Assembly: GCA_915066865.1 (NCBI GenBank) | Contig: CAJZEE010000038.1 | Coordinates: 1 to 18,348 of the forward strand | Length of the DNA: 18,348 nucleotides | From: an uncultured Veillonella sp. | Lineage (GTDB): Bacteria > Bacillota > Negativicutes > Veillonellales > Veillonellaceae | Direction of reading: 5' to 3' | In this document: piece by piece, positions 1 through 8,086 of the stretch | How positions within the stretch are numbered: position 1 is the stretch's first letter | Layout of the letters: each line of letters opens with the position of its first letter | The notes under the pieces: model-generated | What the model saw: only the letters and a program-made list of their open reading frames with translations | Databases searched by the model: none | Told to the model about the DNA's origin: nothing | Translations under genes and position numbers: made by a program

Positions 1-420
1 TCCCAATGTAGTTTTACATTTCATGAGGTTGTGTTTTTTGTTTTTTGGTTGGTTGGGCTGCCACTATTAAATATGATTAAGTCTAATTTTGTTATTTCTG
101 ATACAGTTCTTTGGGGTGCAAGTATTATGCAATTTGTTATTTACTATCGGAACTGTTATACATCTTATTTCTCTTGTACTAATCGTATTATCTATGTAAA
201 AAGCTTCATTCTATCTTCTGTAATGGGTCTTGTGCTATCTCTTGTATTTATGGAACTTTTCGATCTTGGTATTTTGGGGTTACTTGGTGGGATAATTTTA
301 TCTCAATTGATGTATAACAGTTGGTACTGGCTCTACAAGACGCATAAGGAAATGGAGATGAGTTGGATAGAATCTATTGTGAAAGGTATTGACAGTGTTT
401 TAGGTAGAATTAAGAAATAA
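1..420 (+). CDS. C-terminal part of a polysaccharide flippase-like membrane protein (5' end outside window)
   Basis: The frame is open from base 1 to the TAA at 418-420, so this is the 3' end of a gene that starts to the left of the window. The GTG at 31 has no ribosome binding site and is probably internal. The visible 139 residues hold about three or four hydrophobic segments separated by short polar loops, and end in a basic, amphipathic tail (GIDSVLGRIKK). That pattern and the position just upstream of glycosyltransferase and heptose genes fit the C-terminal half of a Wzx/MATE-like O-antigen or polysaccharide exporter in the inner membrane. No diagnostic motif is visible, so another polytopic protein of the cluster, such as a polymerase, is possible. 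It probably shares a transcript with the genes that follow. Confidence 0.5.
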   Translation, partial: SQCSFTFHEVVFFVFWLVGLPLLNMIKSNFVISDTVLWGASIMQFVIYYRNCYTSYFSCTNRIIYVKSFILSSVMGLVLSLVFMELFDLGILGLLGGIILSQLMYNSWYWLYKTHKEMEMSWIESIVKGIDSVLGRIKK

Positions 421-477
421 TTATATTGACTAATTATTTTGTATGATTATTTTTTCTATTTAGAAAGAGGAATTAAT

Positions 478-1602
478 ATGGAGAGTAAACCTATACGTAT
501 TTTACATATCATTGGAATTTTAGTTGGTGGTGGTGTAGAAACGGTTGTGATGAACTATTATAAGAATATAGATCATTCTAAGGTACAATTTGACTTTGTT
601 GTTCACGACAATGATAAAGTAGATATTACAGATATTGTTGAAAAGATGGGTGGTAGGGTTTATAAGATTCCAGCCTATTATAAAAATATTTTTGGCTTTA
701 TGTATAGTATCTATAATATAGTAAGAGAGAATAAATATAATATCGTTCATTGCCATATGACAACCCTTGGTATATTTTCACTATTACCTTCATGGCTAGC
801 AGGTGCTAAGGTTCGTATTTTACACGGGCATAGTACTACTGTTAAAAGTGAAATAAAGCGAAATCTTATGAAATTAGTATTACGTCCATTTTCGACATTT
901 GTAGCTAATCGTCAATTTGCTTGTAGTAAAATTGCAGCTTGTTGGTTATTTGGAAGTGATAAAAATGTAGAAATTATTAAAAATGCAATTGAAGTCGAAA
1001 AATTTCAATTTAATGAGAATTATCGAAATAAGCTTCGTGAAGAATTAGGTCTAGAGAATAAGTTTATTATTGGACATATAGGTAGATTTATGTATCAAAA
1101 AAATCATGAATATTTGATACAAATATTTAATAATATAGTTCATAAAATTCCCTCAGCACATCTTGTTCTAGTTGGTGATGGGCCATTGAGAGAACATATC
1201 TTACAAAAAATTGAGAATTTAGGTTTATCCACAAGAGTGACTTATTTAGGTTTACGGAAGGATGTACATAAATTATATAGTTTATTTGATATATTTTATT
1301 TTCCTTCTTGGTATGAAGGTTTAGGATTAGTGGCAATTGAGGCTCAAGCTGCAAAGCTACCAATTTTGATGAGTAATTTTATACCAGATGAAGCTGTCGT
1401 AGATAATACATTAGCTAAAAAATTAAATATTACAGAAAATGATATAAATCTATGGATAAATGAAACAGAACAAATTTATCAAAAATCTAATAATTTTATT
1501 TCACGTATAGGTGTAAATGATATTATTAGTCGTAATGGTTATGATATACATAAAGAAGTAAAACGTTTAGAGGAGCTCTATTGTGAATACAGTAAAGGCT
1601 AA
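478..1602 (+). CDS. GT4-family glycosyltransferase (GT-B fold)
   Basis: A 374-residue cytoplasmic or membrane-associated glycosyltransferase, probably adding a sugar from a nucleotide donor to LPS core or a surface glycan. The N-terminal half begins with the GT-B type strand and loop RILHIIGILVGGGVETV. The C-terminal Rossmann half has GRFMYQKNHEYLI, LVLVGDGPL and the family EX7E motif (E280 and E288 in WYEGLGLVAIE), which binds the donor. The ATG at 478 is preferred over the in-frame TTG at 439 because AAAGAGGA lies seven bases upstream of it and the alignable N-terminus starts there. The end overlaps the next gene by 20 nt, which implies translational coupling. The acceptor and donor cannot be read from sequence. 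Base composition is notably AT-rich, as is common for LPS glycosyltransferases acquired by exchange. Confidence 0.88.
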   Translation: MESKPIRILHIIGILVGGGVETVVMNYYKNIDHSKVQFDFVVHDNDKVDITDIVEKMGGRVYKIPAYYKNIFGFMYSIYNIVRENKYNIVHCHMTTLGIFSLLPSWLAGAKVRILHGHSTTVKSEIKRNLMKLVLRPFSTFVANRQFACSKIAACWLFGSDKNVEIIKNAIEVEKFQFNENYRNKLREELGLENKFIIGHIGRFMYQKNHEYLIQIFNNIVHKIPSAHLVLVGDGPLREHILQKIENLGLSTRVTYLGLRKDVHKLYSLFDIFYFPSWYEGLGLVAIEAQAAKLPILMSNFIPDEAVVDNTLAKKLNITENDINLWINETEQIYQKSNNFISRIGVNDIISRNGYDIHKEVKRLEELYCEYSKG

Positions 1603-2653
1603 TACTAAACAATTAAATATTTTAGTAGAAATTATGCATGGTTTAGGTGATACTGTATGTGCTTTAGCATTATTAAAAGGAGTGCGGTATTTATATCCTG
1701 ATGCAAGGCTAACAGTACTTTGTAAGATGAACTCAGGCCGTGATATTGTTGAATCTTCATATATTCTCATAGATAAGATTATTGTTCTTGATGTATATAA
1801 GAATATATATACAACATTTAAAACAATAATGAATTTAAGAAAACAAAATTTTGATATAGGGATTAGTGCTGGCATTACACCAGTAAAAAAATCACAACTT
1901 TTTATGAAATTATGTGGGGTAAAACAACATATAGGTTTTCAAGCTTCAGGAACTAATAAATATGACTATGATATGCATTTTGTGGAAGCTAATGTGAAGA
2001 CGTTAGGTTTAGAGTTTAATGATGAATTAAGACCACAGTTATATGTAGATACTGATAGTGATAAATCCATATGTCATTATTTTGATAGTTTAGACCAATC
2101 AAGACCTATTATTGGTTTATGTATTGGTAATGCAGATCCATCCCTTACCAATCGTTGGCTAAGGGTTGGTCGTGTTTTTCCAAAAGCGTGGGGCATTACA
2201 AAGATGCATAATCTTTTAGACTTATTGATAAAAGATGGAAATCAAATTGTACTAATTGGAGGACCTCAAGAGATACCCTTATTAGAAGAGCTAACCGAGT
2301 TTTTAAAGTTACCACATGTTATAAATTTAGTGGGTAAATGTAGTATTAAACAAAGTATGGCTGCTATAAAACGATGTACCTGTTCTATAGGTATTGATAC
2401 TGGTATGCAACATATTGCAGGTGCTTTATCAGTACCTACAATATCTATATTTGGGCCTACAAATCCTAAATATATAGGAGCTTTTTCAGATTGTAGTTAT
2501 TTTGTAGAATATGAGATCGATTGTAAATATTGCTTTGGAACAAATCAATACGTTCATTGTAATCATCGTCGTTGCTTAACAGAAATTACTCCACAACAAG
2601 TGATGGATACTGTGCATCAGGTATTAAAAAAGGGTAATTATGAGAATGTATAG
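1583..2653 (+). CDS. GT9-family glycosyltransferase, heptosyltransferase-like
   Basis: A 356-residue member of the GT9 (WaaC/WaaF/WaaQ) family, which transfers heptose from ADP-heptose to lipid A-Kdo or core heptose on the cytoplasmic face of the inner membrane. The N-terminal glycine loop is HGLGDTVCALALLKGVR. The C-terminal domain carries IIGLCIGNADPS, IVLIGGPQE and the hallmark GIDTGMQHIAGALSVP...IFGPTNP segment, which forms the ADP-sugar site. Length is normal for the family. The GTG at 1583 is taken as start because AGGAG (1571-1575) sits seven bases upstream. The reading overlaps the upstream glycosyltransferase by 20 nt. The adjacent gmhA and hldE genes supply the ADP-heptose pathway, which supports a heptosyltransferase role, but GT9 members with other donors exist. 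A cluster of cysteines near residues 315-335 is unusual and may bind a metal or be structural. Confidence 0.85.
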   Translation: MNTVKANTKQLNILVEIMHGLGDTVCALALLKGVRYLYPDARLTVLCKMNSGRDIVESSYILIDKIIVLDVYKNIYTTFKTIMNLRKQNFDIGISAGITPVKKSQLFMKLCGVKQHIGFQASGTNKYDYDMHFVEANVKTLGLEFNDELRPQLYVDTDSDKSICHYFDSLDQSRPIIGLCIGNADPSLTNRWLRVGRVFPKAWGITKMHNLLDLLIKDGNQIVLIGGPQEIPLLEELTEFLKLPHVINLVGKCSIKQSMAAIKRCTCSIGIDTGMQHIAGALSVPTISIFGPTNPKYIGAFSDCSYFVEYEIDCKYCFGTNQYVHCNHRRCLTEITPQQVMDTVHQVLKKGNYENV

Positions 2654-2706
2654 TGCATATAATTGCTATAAATATTAGTTCATTTTATTAATAGGAGGCA
2701 TTACTT

Positions 2707-3267
2707 ATGGATATTATTACACAAAGATTTGATGATCATTTAGATACTCATACGAAGATGCGTAATTATATTGAAGAGATTCGAGTAGTTGCGGATATAT
2801 GTAAGAATGCTCTTGATAAAGGACATAAAATTCTTTTCTGTGGTAATGGGGGTTCAGCTGCTGATGCTCAACATTTGGCAGCTGAATTGGTAGGACGTTT
2901 TGTAAAAGAACGAGAGTCTTTACCTGCTATTGCTCTTACAACAGATACGTCTATTTTGACAGCTGTAGCTAATGACTATTCTTATGATGATGTCTTTTCT
3001 CGTCAAGTAGCTGGTTTGGGACAGGCTGGAGATGTATTAATAGGCATTTCTACATCAGGAAATTCTAAGAACGTGGTTAAGGCTACAGAACTAGCAAGAC
3101 AGAAAGGTCTAAAAACAGTTGCATTTACTGGTGAAGGTGGCGGTAAACTTGGTGCTCTTTGTGATGCCGTGATAGCTGTTCCGTCTAAGACTACGGCCCG
3201 AATTCAAGAAATGCATATAATGGTAGGGCATATTATCTGTGAAATTGTTGAGGAAGATTATGATTAA
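2707..3267 (+). CDS. gmhA: phosphoheptose isomerase GmhA
   Basis: A 186-residue SIS-domain enzyme that converts sedoheptulose 7-phosphate to D-glycero-D-manno-heptose 7-phosphate, the first step of ADP-heptose synthesis for LPS core, in the cytoplasm. The phosphosugar-binding loops are CGNGGS (45-50) and STSGNS (115-120). The catalytic and zinc-binding residues of the family are recognisable as His56 and Glu60 (HLAAE), and Gln167 and His175 in QEMHIMVGH. Length matches E. coli GmhA closely. A strong AGGAGG (2693-2698) precedes the ATG. The stop overlaps the start of hldE by 8 nt, so both enzymes are co-translated and form consecutive pathway steps. A 53-nt gap separates it from the upstream glycosyltransferase gene. 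Confidence 0.95.
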   Translation: MDIITQRFDDHLDTHTKMRNYIEEIRVVADICKNALDKGHKILFCGNGGSAADAQHLAAELVGRFVKERESLPAIALTTDTSILTAVANDYSYDDVFSRQVAGLGQAGDVLIGISTSGNSKNVVKATELARQKGLKTVAFTGEGGGKLGALCDAVIAVPSKTTARIQEMHIMVGHIICEIVEEDYD

Positions 3268-4741
3268 GAAAACTATTAATAAGTTCTTACATGATAGTCT
3301 GCCTAATCTTCGTATAGCTGTCATTGGCGATCTAATGGTAGATCGTTATGTTTTTGGTGACGTAAGTCGTATATCTCCAGAAGCTCCAGTCCCTGTGAAT
3401 CGAGTAAAACAGATGAAAGAAGTCCTTGGTGGAGCGGCAAATGTTGCTGCGAATCTTGCCAATTTGGATGTTCATGTATATGTCGGTGGAGTAGCAGGAC
3501 AAGATACCCATGGAAACCTTTTACAAGACTTATTAGATTCTAATGGTATTGATAAGAGCGGTGTAGTGATCTCTAGCGAAAGATCTACTATAACTAAAAT
3601 GCGAATTTTAGGTGCTCGTCAACAAATGATGCGGCTAGACTTTGAGACAGTTCGAGATGTTGACCAACAGGAAGAGGAGGAACTCATTCGTTGGCTGACT
3701 ATTCTCTGCCAAAAAGGATTAGATGGAATTGTTATCTCTGATTATGGAAAAGGGGTTTGTACAGAAACTCTTTTAAGACAAGTTTTCAACTTGGCTAATC
3801 AATATATGATACCGACTATTGTTGATCCTAAGGGAGCTCAGTGGAATAAGTATGATGGGGCTACCTTTATTACTCCTAATGTGAAGGAGTTATCTGAACG
3901 AGTTGGTTACTCTATTAGAAATGATGATGATAATATAGTGACTGCAGCCAAAGAGGCTCTAGATACTAATAATATTCAATATATTATTGCTACTAGATCT
4001 GAAAAAGGAATTTCTGTTATTGCTAGAGATGGCCGAATTTGGCATAATCCAGCTACTCAACAAGATGTTTTTGATGTATCTGGTGCTGGTGATACAGTTG
4101 TGGCTACAATGATTTGCTCTATCGCGGCTAATCTCTCTATGCGGACCGCTCTTCATGTAGCTAATGGAGCAGCTGGTATCGTAGTATCTAAAGTGGGTAC
4201 TTATCCTATCCATCGACAAGAATTAATTGACTTGTGGATGTCTCTTCAAGAAGGAAAATCTATAGAAAAGTCACTCTATTCTTGGGAAGAAATGAAGACT
4301 TTAGTTCGACAATGGCAAGATCAAGGAGATACAGTTGTTTTTACTAATGGATGCTTTGATATTCTTCATAGAGGGCATATTACGTACTTGCAAGAAGCGG
4401 CTCAACTAGGTGATCGACTTATTATAGGCCTAAACTCTGATGCTTCCGTAAGGCGCCTTAAAGGGGAAACGCGTCCTTTAGTAGAGGAAGAAGATAGGGC
4501 TTATTTATTGAGTGCTTTGGGTTGTGTAGATGGTGTTGTACTTTTTGATGAAGATACTCCATCCCAATTATTAGAAACTATTCGACCTAATATACTTGTT
4601 AAAGGTGGAGACTATAAAGTAGATGAAGTAATTGGACGTGAATTTGTAGACTCAGTACAAATTCTACCTTTTAAAGACGGATACTCAACCACTAATGTGG
4701 TAAATAAAATTGCTAATTTAGTAAAAGCAAATAAATTATAA
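3260..4741 (+). CDS. hldE: bifunctional heptose 7-phosphate kinase / heptose 1-phosphate adenylyltransferase HldE
   Basis: A 493-residue two-domain enzyme. The N-terminal PfkB/ribokinase domain (about 1-325) phosphorylates heptose 7-phosphate at C1. It shows the GGAANVAANLANL sugar-binding motif and the GAGD anion hole and catalytic Asp278. The C-terminal nucleotidyltransferase domain (about 350-493) carries FTNGCFDILHRGH, with His370 and His373 of the HxGH motif, and transfers AMP to heptose 1-phosphate to make ADP-heptose. Order and length match E. coli HldE (477 residues). The ATG at 3260 has GAGG (3250-3253) upstream and overlaps gmhA. An in-frame GTG at 3239 would add seven residues but has no better site. 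The intermediate phosphatase (GmhB) and final epimerase (HldD) are not in the window. Immediately beyond the stop lies an insertion sequence, which may have separated hldE from its former terminator or downstream operon genes. Confidence 0.95.
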   Translation: MIKKTINKFLHDSLPNLRIAVIGDLMVDRYVFGDVSRISPEAPVPVNRVKQMKEVLGGAANVAANLANLDVHVYVGGVAGQDTHGNLLQDLLDSNGIDKSGVVISSERSTITKMRILGARQQMMRLDFETVRDVDQQEEEELIRWLTILCQKGLDGIVISDYGKGVCTETLLRQVFNLANQYMIPTIVDPKGAQWNKYDGATFITPNVKELSERVGYSIRNDDDNIVTAAKEALDTNNIQYIIATRSEKGISVIARDGRIWHNPATQQDVFDVSGAGDTVVATMICSIAANLSMRTALHVANGAAGIVVSKVGTYPIHRQELIDLWMSLQEGKSIEKSLYSWEEMKTLVRQWQDQGDTVVFTNGCFDILHRGHITYLQEAAQLGDRLIIGLNSDASVRRLKGETRPLVEEEDRAYLLSALGCVDGVVLFDEDTPSQLLETIRPNILVKGGDYKVDEVIGREFVDSVQILPFKDGYSTTNVVNKIANLVKANKL

Positions 4742-4745
4742 TGCT

Positions 4746-4771
4746 TGAATTGTAATAAGTAATGCGACAAA
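4746..4771. repeat. IS30 left terminal inverted repeat
   Basis: Pairs with 5784-5809 reversed. The outer 10 bases TGAATTGTAA and the inner nine TGCGACAAA are identical, and the mismatches are confined to the centre. This defines the 3' end of the element relative to its transposase. Confidence 0.8.
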
Positions 4772-4772
4772 A

Positions 4773-5711
4773 TTAAATCAATTTTCTAATCACATGTTTA
4801 AACATGTCAAATGGTGTTTTAAATCCAAGGCATTTTCTAGGTCGATTATTAATCAACATTAGTGCTTCTGTTAGTTTATCTAGTGTTACTTTAGCTAAAT
4901 CGGTTTTCTTAGGAAAAAATTCTCGAAGTAAACCATTACTATTTTCATTAGATCCACGTTGCCATGCTGCATAGGCATCAGCAAAATACATCGGTATCCC
5001 AAACTCGGTTTCAACCTGTTCAAAGCACGCAAATTTTTTACCGCGGTCAACTGTAAAGGTTTTAAGTAATTTACTTGTTAATATGTTGTATAGGGAACTA
5101 ATAGCTAAAAACATAGAATCCTTAGTTCGATCATCCATTTTTATTGCTACATAGAATCGAGTTTTACGTTCAACAAATGTAGCTAAACAACCTTTACTTT
5201 GACCTCTGGAAGAAACCATTGTATCTAGTTCCCAATGACCAAAAATTTCACGGCTTTCAACTTCTTGAGATCGGTCCTTAATGGTCCTTTTAACATTGAA
5301 GCGTCCACGGTTTTCTTGTGTACCGGGCTTTTTGCCTTTCCGGCGAAGTACTTTTTCTGTTACAGCAAGAAAACCACGATGGATCCAAGAATATATTGTC
5401 TTAAAGCTTAGAATTCCAACTAATTCAGCACCTACTATTTCTTCTGGAGACCAAGTTTGTTGTAACTTGGATTCAATTAAAGCCGCTAATTGAGGTGTTA
5501 ACTTTATTGGTCTGCCTTTATTAGCAGACTTACTAATTGCTAACTGCTGTGCTTTAATCGCAGAATATTCGCCTTCAACGCAATTTAATTCTCTGGCTAC
5601 AGTAGAATGGTGGACACCGATTAAACTAGCGATTCTACGAACAGAGTATCCTTCTTTTCTTAAAACTTCTATTTGACTTCGTTTTTCTATGGTAAGATGT
5701 ATATAGCTCAT
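4773..5711 (-). CDS. IS30-family transposase
   Basis: A 312-residue DDE transposase that cuts and joins the ends of its own element. The N-terminus (about 1-55) is a helix-turn-helix typical of IS30 (LTIEKRSQIEVLRKEGYSVR, then IASLIGVHHSTVARELN). The catalytic triad is visible as Asp163 (HWELDTM), Asp222 (TVDRGKKFA) and Glu256 (GSNENSNGLLREFFPK), a DD(33)E spacing characteristic of the family. No frameshift or stop is present, so the protein should be functional. The start has GGAGGT six bases upstream on the minus strand. That region lies inside a hairpin described separately. The gene is convergent with hldE, so read-through from the LPS operon would be antisense to it. Confidence 0.95.
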   Translation of the reverse strand: MSYIHLTIEKRSQIEVLRKEGYSVRRIASLIGVHHSTVARELNCVEGEYSAIKAQQLAISKSANKGRPIKLTPQLAALIESKLQQTWSPEEIVGAELVGILSFKTIYSWIHRGFLAVTEKVLRRKGKKPGTQENRGRFNVKRTIKDRSQEVESREIFGHWELDTMVSSRGQSKGCLATFVERKTRFYVAIKMDDRTKDSMFLAISSLYNILTSKLLKTFTVDRGKKFACFEQVETEFGIPMYFADAYAAWQRGSNENSNGLLREFFPKKTDLAKVTLDKLTEALMLINNRPRKCLGFKTPFDMFKHVIRKLI

Positions 5712-5775
5712 ATTAGAGACCTCCGTGTTATGTATTTGTGGTTATTTACATTTTACACGAGATCTCCAATATGAG
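5707..5775 (-). promoter_or_regulatory. inverted repeat that can mask the transposase start in read-through mRNA
   Basis: The 17-nt arms at 5707-5723 and 5759-5775 are complementary at 15 of 17 positions. The inner arm contains the transposase start codon (5709-5711) and most of its Shine-Dalgarno sequence (5719-5724). Only a transcript entering from outside the element on the minus strand would contain both arms and fold so as to hide the start. A transcript starting inside the 35-nt loop would not. This is the arrangement known from IS10 and IS50 for protection against impinging transcription. The internal promoter here is only weakly visible (TACATA as -10 in the loop), so the promoter part is inference. 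Confidence 0.6.
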
Positions 5776-5783
5776 TCTTTTTA

Positions 5784-5809
5784 TTTGTCGCAATATATTT
5801 TACAATTCA
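5784..5809. repeat. IS30 right terminal inverted repeat
   Basis: Reverse complement of the left repeat with 22 of 26 matches. It lies upstream of the transposase promoter region. Confidence 0.8.
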
Positions 5810-5856
5810 TCATAACTTAAAAAAGTTACTAATTCAAACGAAAGAGCGGTATAGAT

Positions 5857-6540
5857 ATGGCTAATGACTTATTACGATGTAAGAGTAATTATAGGAAACA
5901 GATATTATATATCTTATTGACAATAGTTGTATCATTAATCTTTGCAGTTATATTATCTTGGTTAGGATATTATTTCAGAGATCTATATAAAATACCTGTT
6001 GAATCTGATTTAATCGGTTTATTAGGAAATATATCTAGTGGAATTATTGGTGGTGTTGGAACTATAATAGCAGTTATTTTAAGTATTAGTAAAACTGATG
6101 AAATACAACGATTACATGAATTGGAATATAAAAAAGATAAACAACAATTATTTAGTAATGAAATAATGGATTTGATTTCCAAATATATAACAGATATTTC
6201 TGGATATTATTATAGTTGTAGGAGGCAAATTCTTTTACAAGATAGACTTGATAATACAAAGGATGAATTTGAAAAAACAAAATTAAAGATTGAGTTAGAA
6301 AAGTTAAGGATCAATAGAAGTATTGCTATTGAGTGTAGATATTCTTTAATTTTACGATTACAAGATAATAAATCAGCTGAAGAATTACTAAGATACTTAA
6401 ATAAGGTGCATAATGAGATTAGTGTAGATGAAGATATAAAGGAGAAAGAATTTAATGATCATATTAATAATTTAATAGTAATTACATATAATTTTTGCAG
6501 AGATTATGTTGATAATAGTAATATGAATAAAACTCAATAG
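5857..6540 (+). CDS. unknown two-helix membrane protein with cytoplasmic coiled coil
   Basis: A 227-residue protein of no family that I recognise. Residues about 16-40 (ILYILLTIVVSLIFAVILSW) and 52-77 (a Gly/Ile-rich segment, GIIGGVGTIIAVILSI) are two membrane helices, giving a hairpin with both ends probably cytoplasmic. The rest is highly charged and helical, with a likely coiled coil around 120-150 (LDNTKDEFEKTKLKIELEKL). The ATG at 5857 has only a modest AAAGAG site upstream. It lies 47 nt inside the right edge of the IS and 115 nt before the ATPase gene, in the same orientation, but a possible terminator lies between. It could be a membrane effector of the neighbouring ATPase/TOPRIM pair or an unrelated cargo gene. 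The sequence does not decide this. It is strongly AT-rich. Confidence 0.7.
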   Translation: MANDLLRCKSNYRKQILYILLTIVVSLIFAVILSWLGYYFRDLYKIPVESDLIGLLGNISSGIIGGVGTIIAVILSISKTDEIQRLHELEYKKDKQQLFSNEIMDLISKYITDISGYYYSCRRQILLQDRLDNTKDEFEKTKLKIELEKLRINRSIAIECRYSLILRLQDNKSAEELLRYLNKVHNEISVDEDIKEKEFNDHINNLIVITYNFCRDYVDNSNMNKTQ

Positions 6541-6567
6541 GATGAATTTTTTATATATGAATAATAG

Positions 6568-6608
6568 AAACGGAATTTTTTATTCTGTTTTATTCTTTTT
6601 CTTTTTGG
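6568..6608 (+). terminator. possible intrinsic terminator after the two-helix membrane protein gene
   Basis: AAACGGAAT (6568-6576) and ATTCTGTTT (6582-6590) form a 9-bp stem with one G-U pair around a five-T loop, followed by a T-rich tract up to about 6607. The stem is AT-rich and therefore weak. Behind it TTGTCA (6610-6615) and a poor -10 near 6633 could start a separate ATPase transcript. Confidence 0.4.
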
Positions 6609-6655
6609 TTTGTCAAGTTTATGATACACTATTGATAAGAAAAGGAGAATTTACT

Positions 6656-8086
6656 ATGAATATTCCTATTGTTCGTTTAGAATCTATTACCATTAAAAAT
6701 CTAAAGAATGTTGAATATGGCCATATTAAGCTTAATTTAGATAAGAGACCTTCATCAGCAAGTCTTTTAGGATTATATGGACAAAATGGTTCAGGAAAAA
6801 CAGTTCTTATTAATGCAATTGATATTTTAAAGCAGTTATTGATGGGTCAGAGATTATCAGAATATTTAGTTGATTATATTAACATAAATAGTGAAGTGGC
6901 TGAACTATTCTTCGAATTTTCAATACAATTTGATGATAATCATATACATGTTTATTACGATGTAGAATTAGGTAGGATTAAGCCTGCCAGTGATAATAAT
7001 ACAGATGATTTAGACTCTATAAAAACTATCCCTGTTGTAAAAAAAGAAGTATTACAGTATAGGTTAGAAAATAGTATAACATCAATTAGAAAGAATATAA
7101 TTGCTAACACTAATACGACACAAGTGTTCGTACCTAAAAGTAAATTTGAAATCTTATTTGGTAAAGACTATGAGGATATGACTGGTTTTCTGGTCGATAA
7201 ACGGATTTGTCAAGCTGAATCTAGATCTTTTTTATTTTCTTCATTATTTTTGAAACGCCTTAATTCTAGACGAAAATTTCTTCGAAATATTACTGAGTAT
7301 AATCATATTACAGATATTATAGGTCTATTAGTGCAATATGGTAACCATGATTTATTTGTTGTTTTGACTACTCATAGTGGTTTACATAGTCTTAATTTCT
7401 TACCATTAGAGATTAATGTAAAGCAAGATGATATGAGAAGGATTGGTACTATCACACTACCATTAGATGAACCTATTACTTTTCCAATGCCTATTGTTGA
7501 TGAAATCCATAACATTATTAATATGATGAATTTAGTTTTATCAGAAATTATACCAGGTCTACAAATTTCAGCATCTGATTTAGGGGCTGAATTATTAGAA
7601 AATGGAGAAAGTGGTAAACGCCTTATACTAGTTTCTAATAAGAATAACAAGAGTATACCTTTAAAATACGAATCAGAAGGTATACGTAAAATTATATCTA
7701 TTTTAAGTTTATTGATTGCTGTTTATAATCGATCATCGGTTACTATTGCTGTTGATGAATTGGATGCTGGTATTTTTGAATATCTACTTGGAGAATTATT
7801 GAGAATTATTGCTGAAAAAGGTAAAGGTCAACTTATATTTACTTCGCATAATTTGCGTCCATTAGAAACACTGGATAAAGGATTCATTGCTTTTACAACG
7901 ACAAATCCTAATAATCGTTATATTCGCCCTAAAAATGTAAAAGCATCTAATAATTTAAGAGATTTTTACTATCGAGATATTACATTAGGCGAGCAATCAG
8001 AAGAAGTTTATAAACCAACACAAAATGCTGAGATTTCATATGCTTTTAAGAAAGCTGGTGGATATAGGTGGCTAGAAAAAAAATAG
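6656..8086 (+). CDS. AAA/OLD-type ABC-like ATPase, candidate defence ATPase
   Basis: A 476-residue ATPase of the AAA_15/AAA_21 (OLD, SMC-like) group. It begins with the strand pattern RLESITIKNLKNVEYGHIKLN, then Walker A GQNGSGKT (42-49). The C-terminal lobe has a signature-like SEGIRKI (from 340), Walker B AVDELDAG with Asp367 and Glu368, and a switch histidine His398 in IFTSHNLRPLE. The central 200 residues are the insert domain seen in these proteins. The ATG at 6656 is chosen because AAGGAGA (6642-6648) is seven bases upstream. A longer in-frame reading to 6542 lacks a site and would run back through the preceding intergenic hairpin. The gene overlaps the TOPRIM gene by 19 nt, so the two are co-translated. 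Such ATPases power anti-phage systems such as OLD, Gabija and PARIS. That role here is inference from the architecture. Confidence 0.85.
   Translation: MNIPIVRLESITIKNLKNVEYGHIKLNLDKRPSSASLLGLYGQNGSGKTVLINAIDILKQLLMGQRLSEYLVDYININSEVAELFFEFSIQFDDNHIHVYYDVELGRIKPASDNNTDDLDSIKTIPVVKKEVLQYRLENSITSIRKNIIANTNTTQVFVPKSKFEILFGKDYEDMTGFLVDKRICQAESRSFLFSSLFLKRLNSRRKFLRNITEYNHITDIIGLLVQYGNHDLFVVLTTHSGLHSLNFLPLEINVKQDDMRRIGTITLPLDEPITFPMPIVDEIHNIINMMNLVLSEIIPGLQISASDLGAELLENGESGKRLILVSNKNNKSIPLKYESEGIRKIISILSLLIAVYNRSSVTIAVDELDAGIFEYLLGELLRIIAEKGKGQLIFTSHNLRPLETLDKGFIAFTTTNPNNRYIRPKNVKASNNLRDFYYRDITLGEQSEEVYKPTQNAEISYAFKKAGGYRWLEKK

Larger units (their letters stand above)
4746..5809 (-). mobile_element. 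IS30-family insertion sequence, apparently complete
   Basis: A 1064-bp element bounded by 26-bp imperfect terminal inverted repeats that match at 22 of 26 positions. Both ends read TGAATTGTAA followed, after a variable core, by TGCGACAAA. It contains a single intact transposase on the minus strand, so it may be active. Size and ends fit the IS30 family. No convincing short target duplication is visible in the flanks (GCT on the left, TCA on the right), so the exact ends may be off by a base or two, or the flanks may have been rearranged. It sits 4 nt after the hldE stop and marks the left border of the accessory block. Confidence 0.85.

Noticed and set aside
439..477. Longer GT4 reading from a TTG at 439
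   Set aside because: No ribosome binding site at 439. AAAGAGGA and the ATG at 478 give a normal GT-B N-terminus.
6542..6655. Longer ATPase reading with a hydrophobic N-terminal segment
   Set aside because: The extension runs through a terminator-like hairpin and has no ribosome binding site. The start at 6656 has AAGGAGA and the conserved first strand of the ATPase fold.
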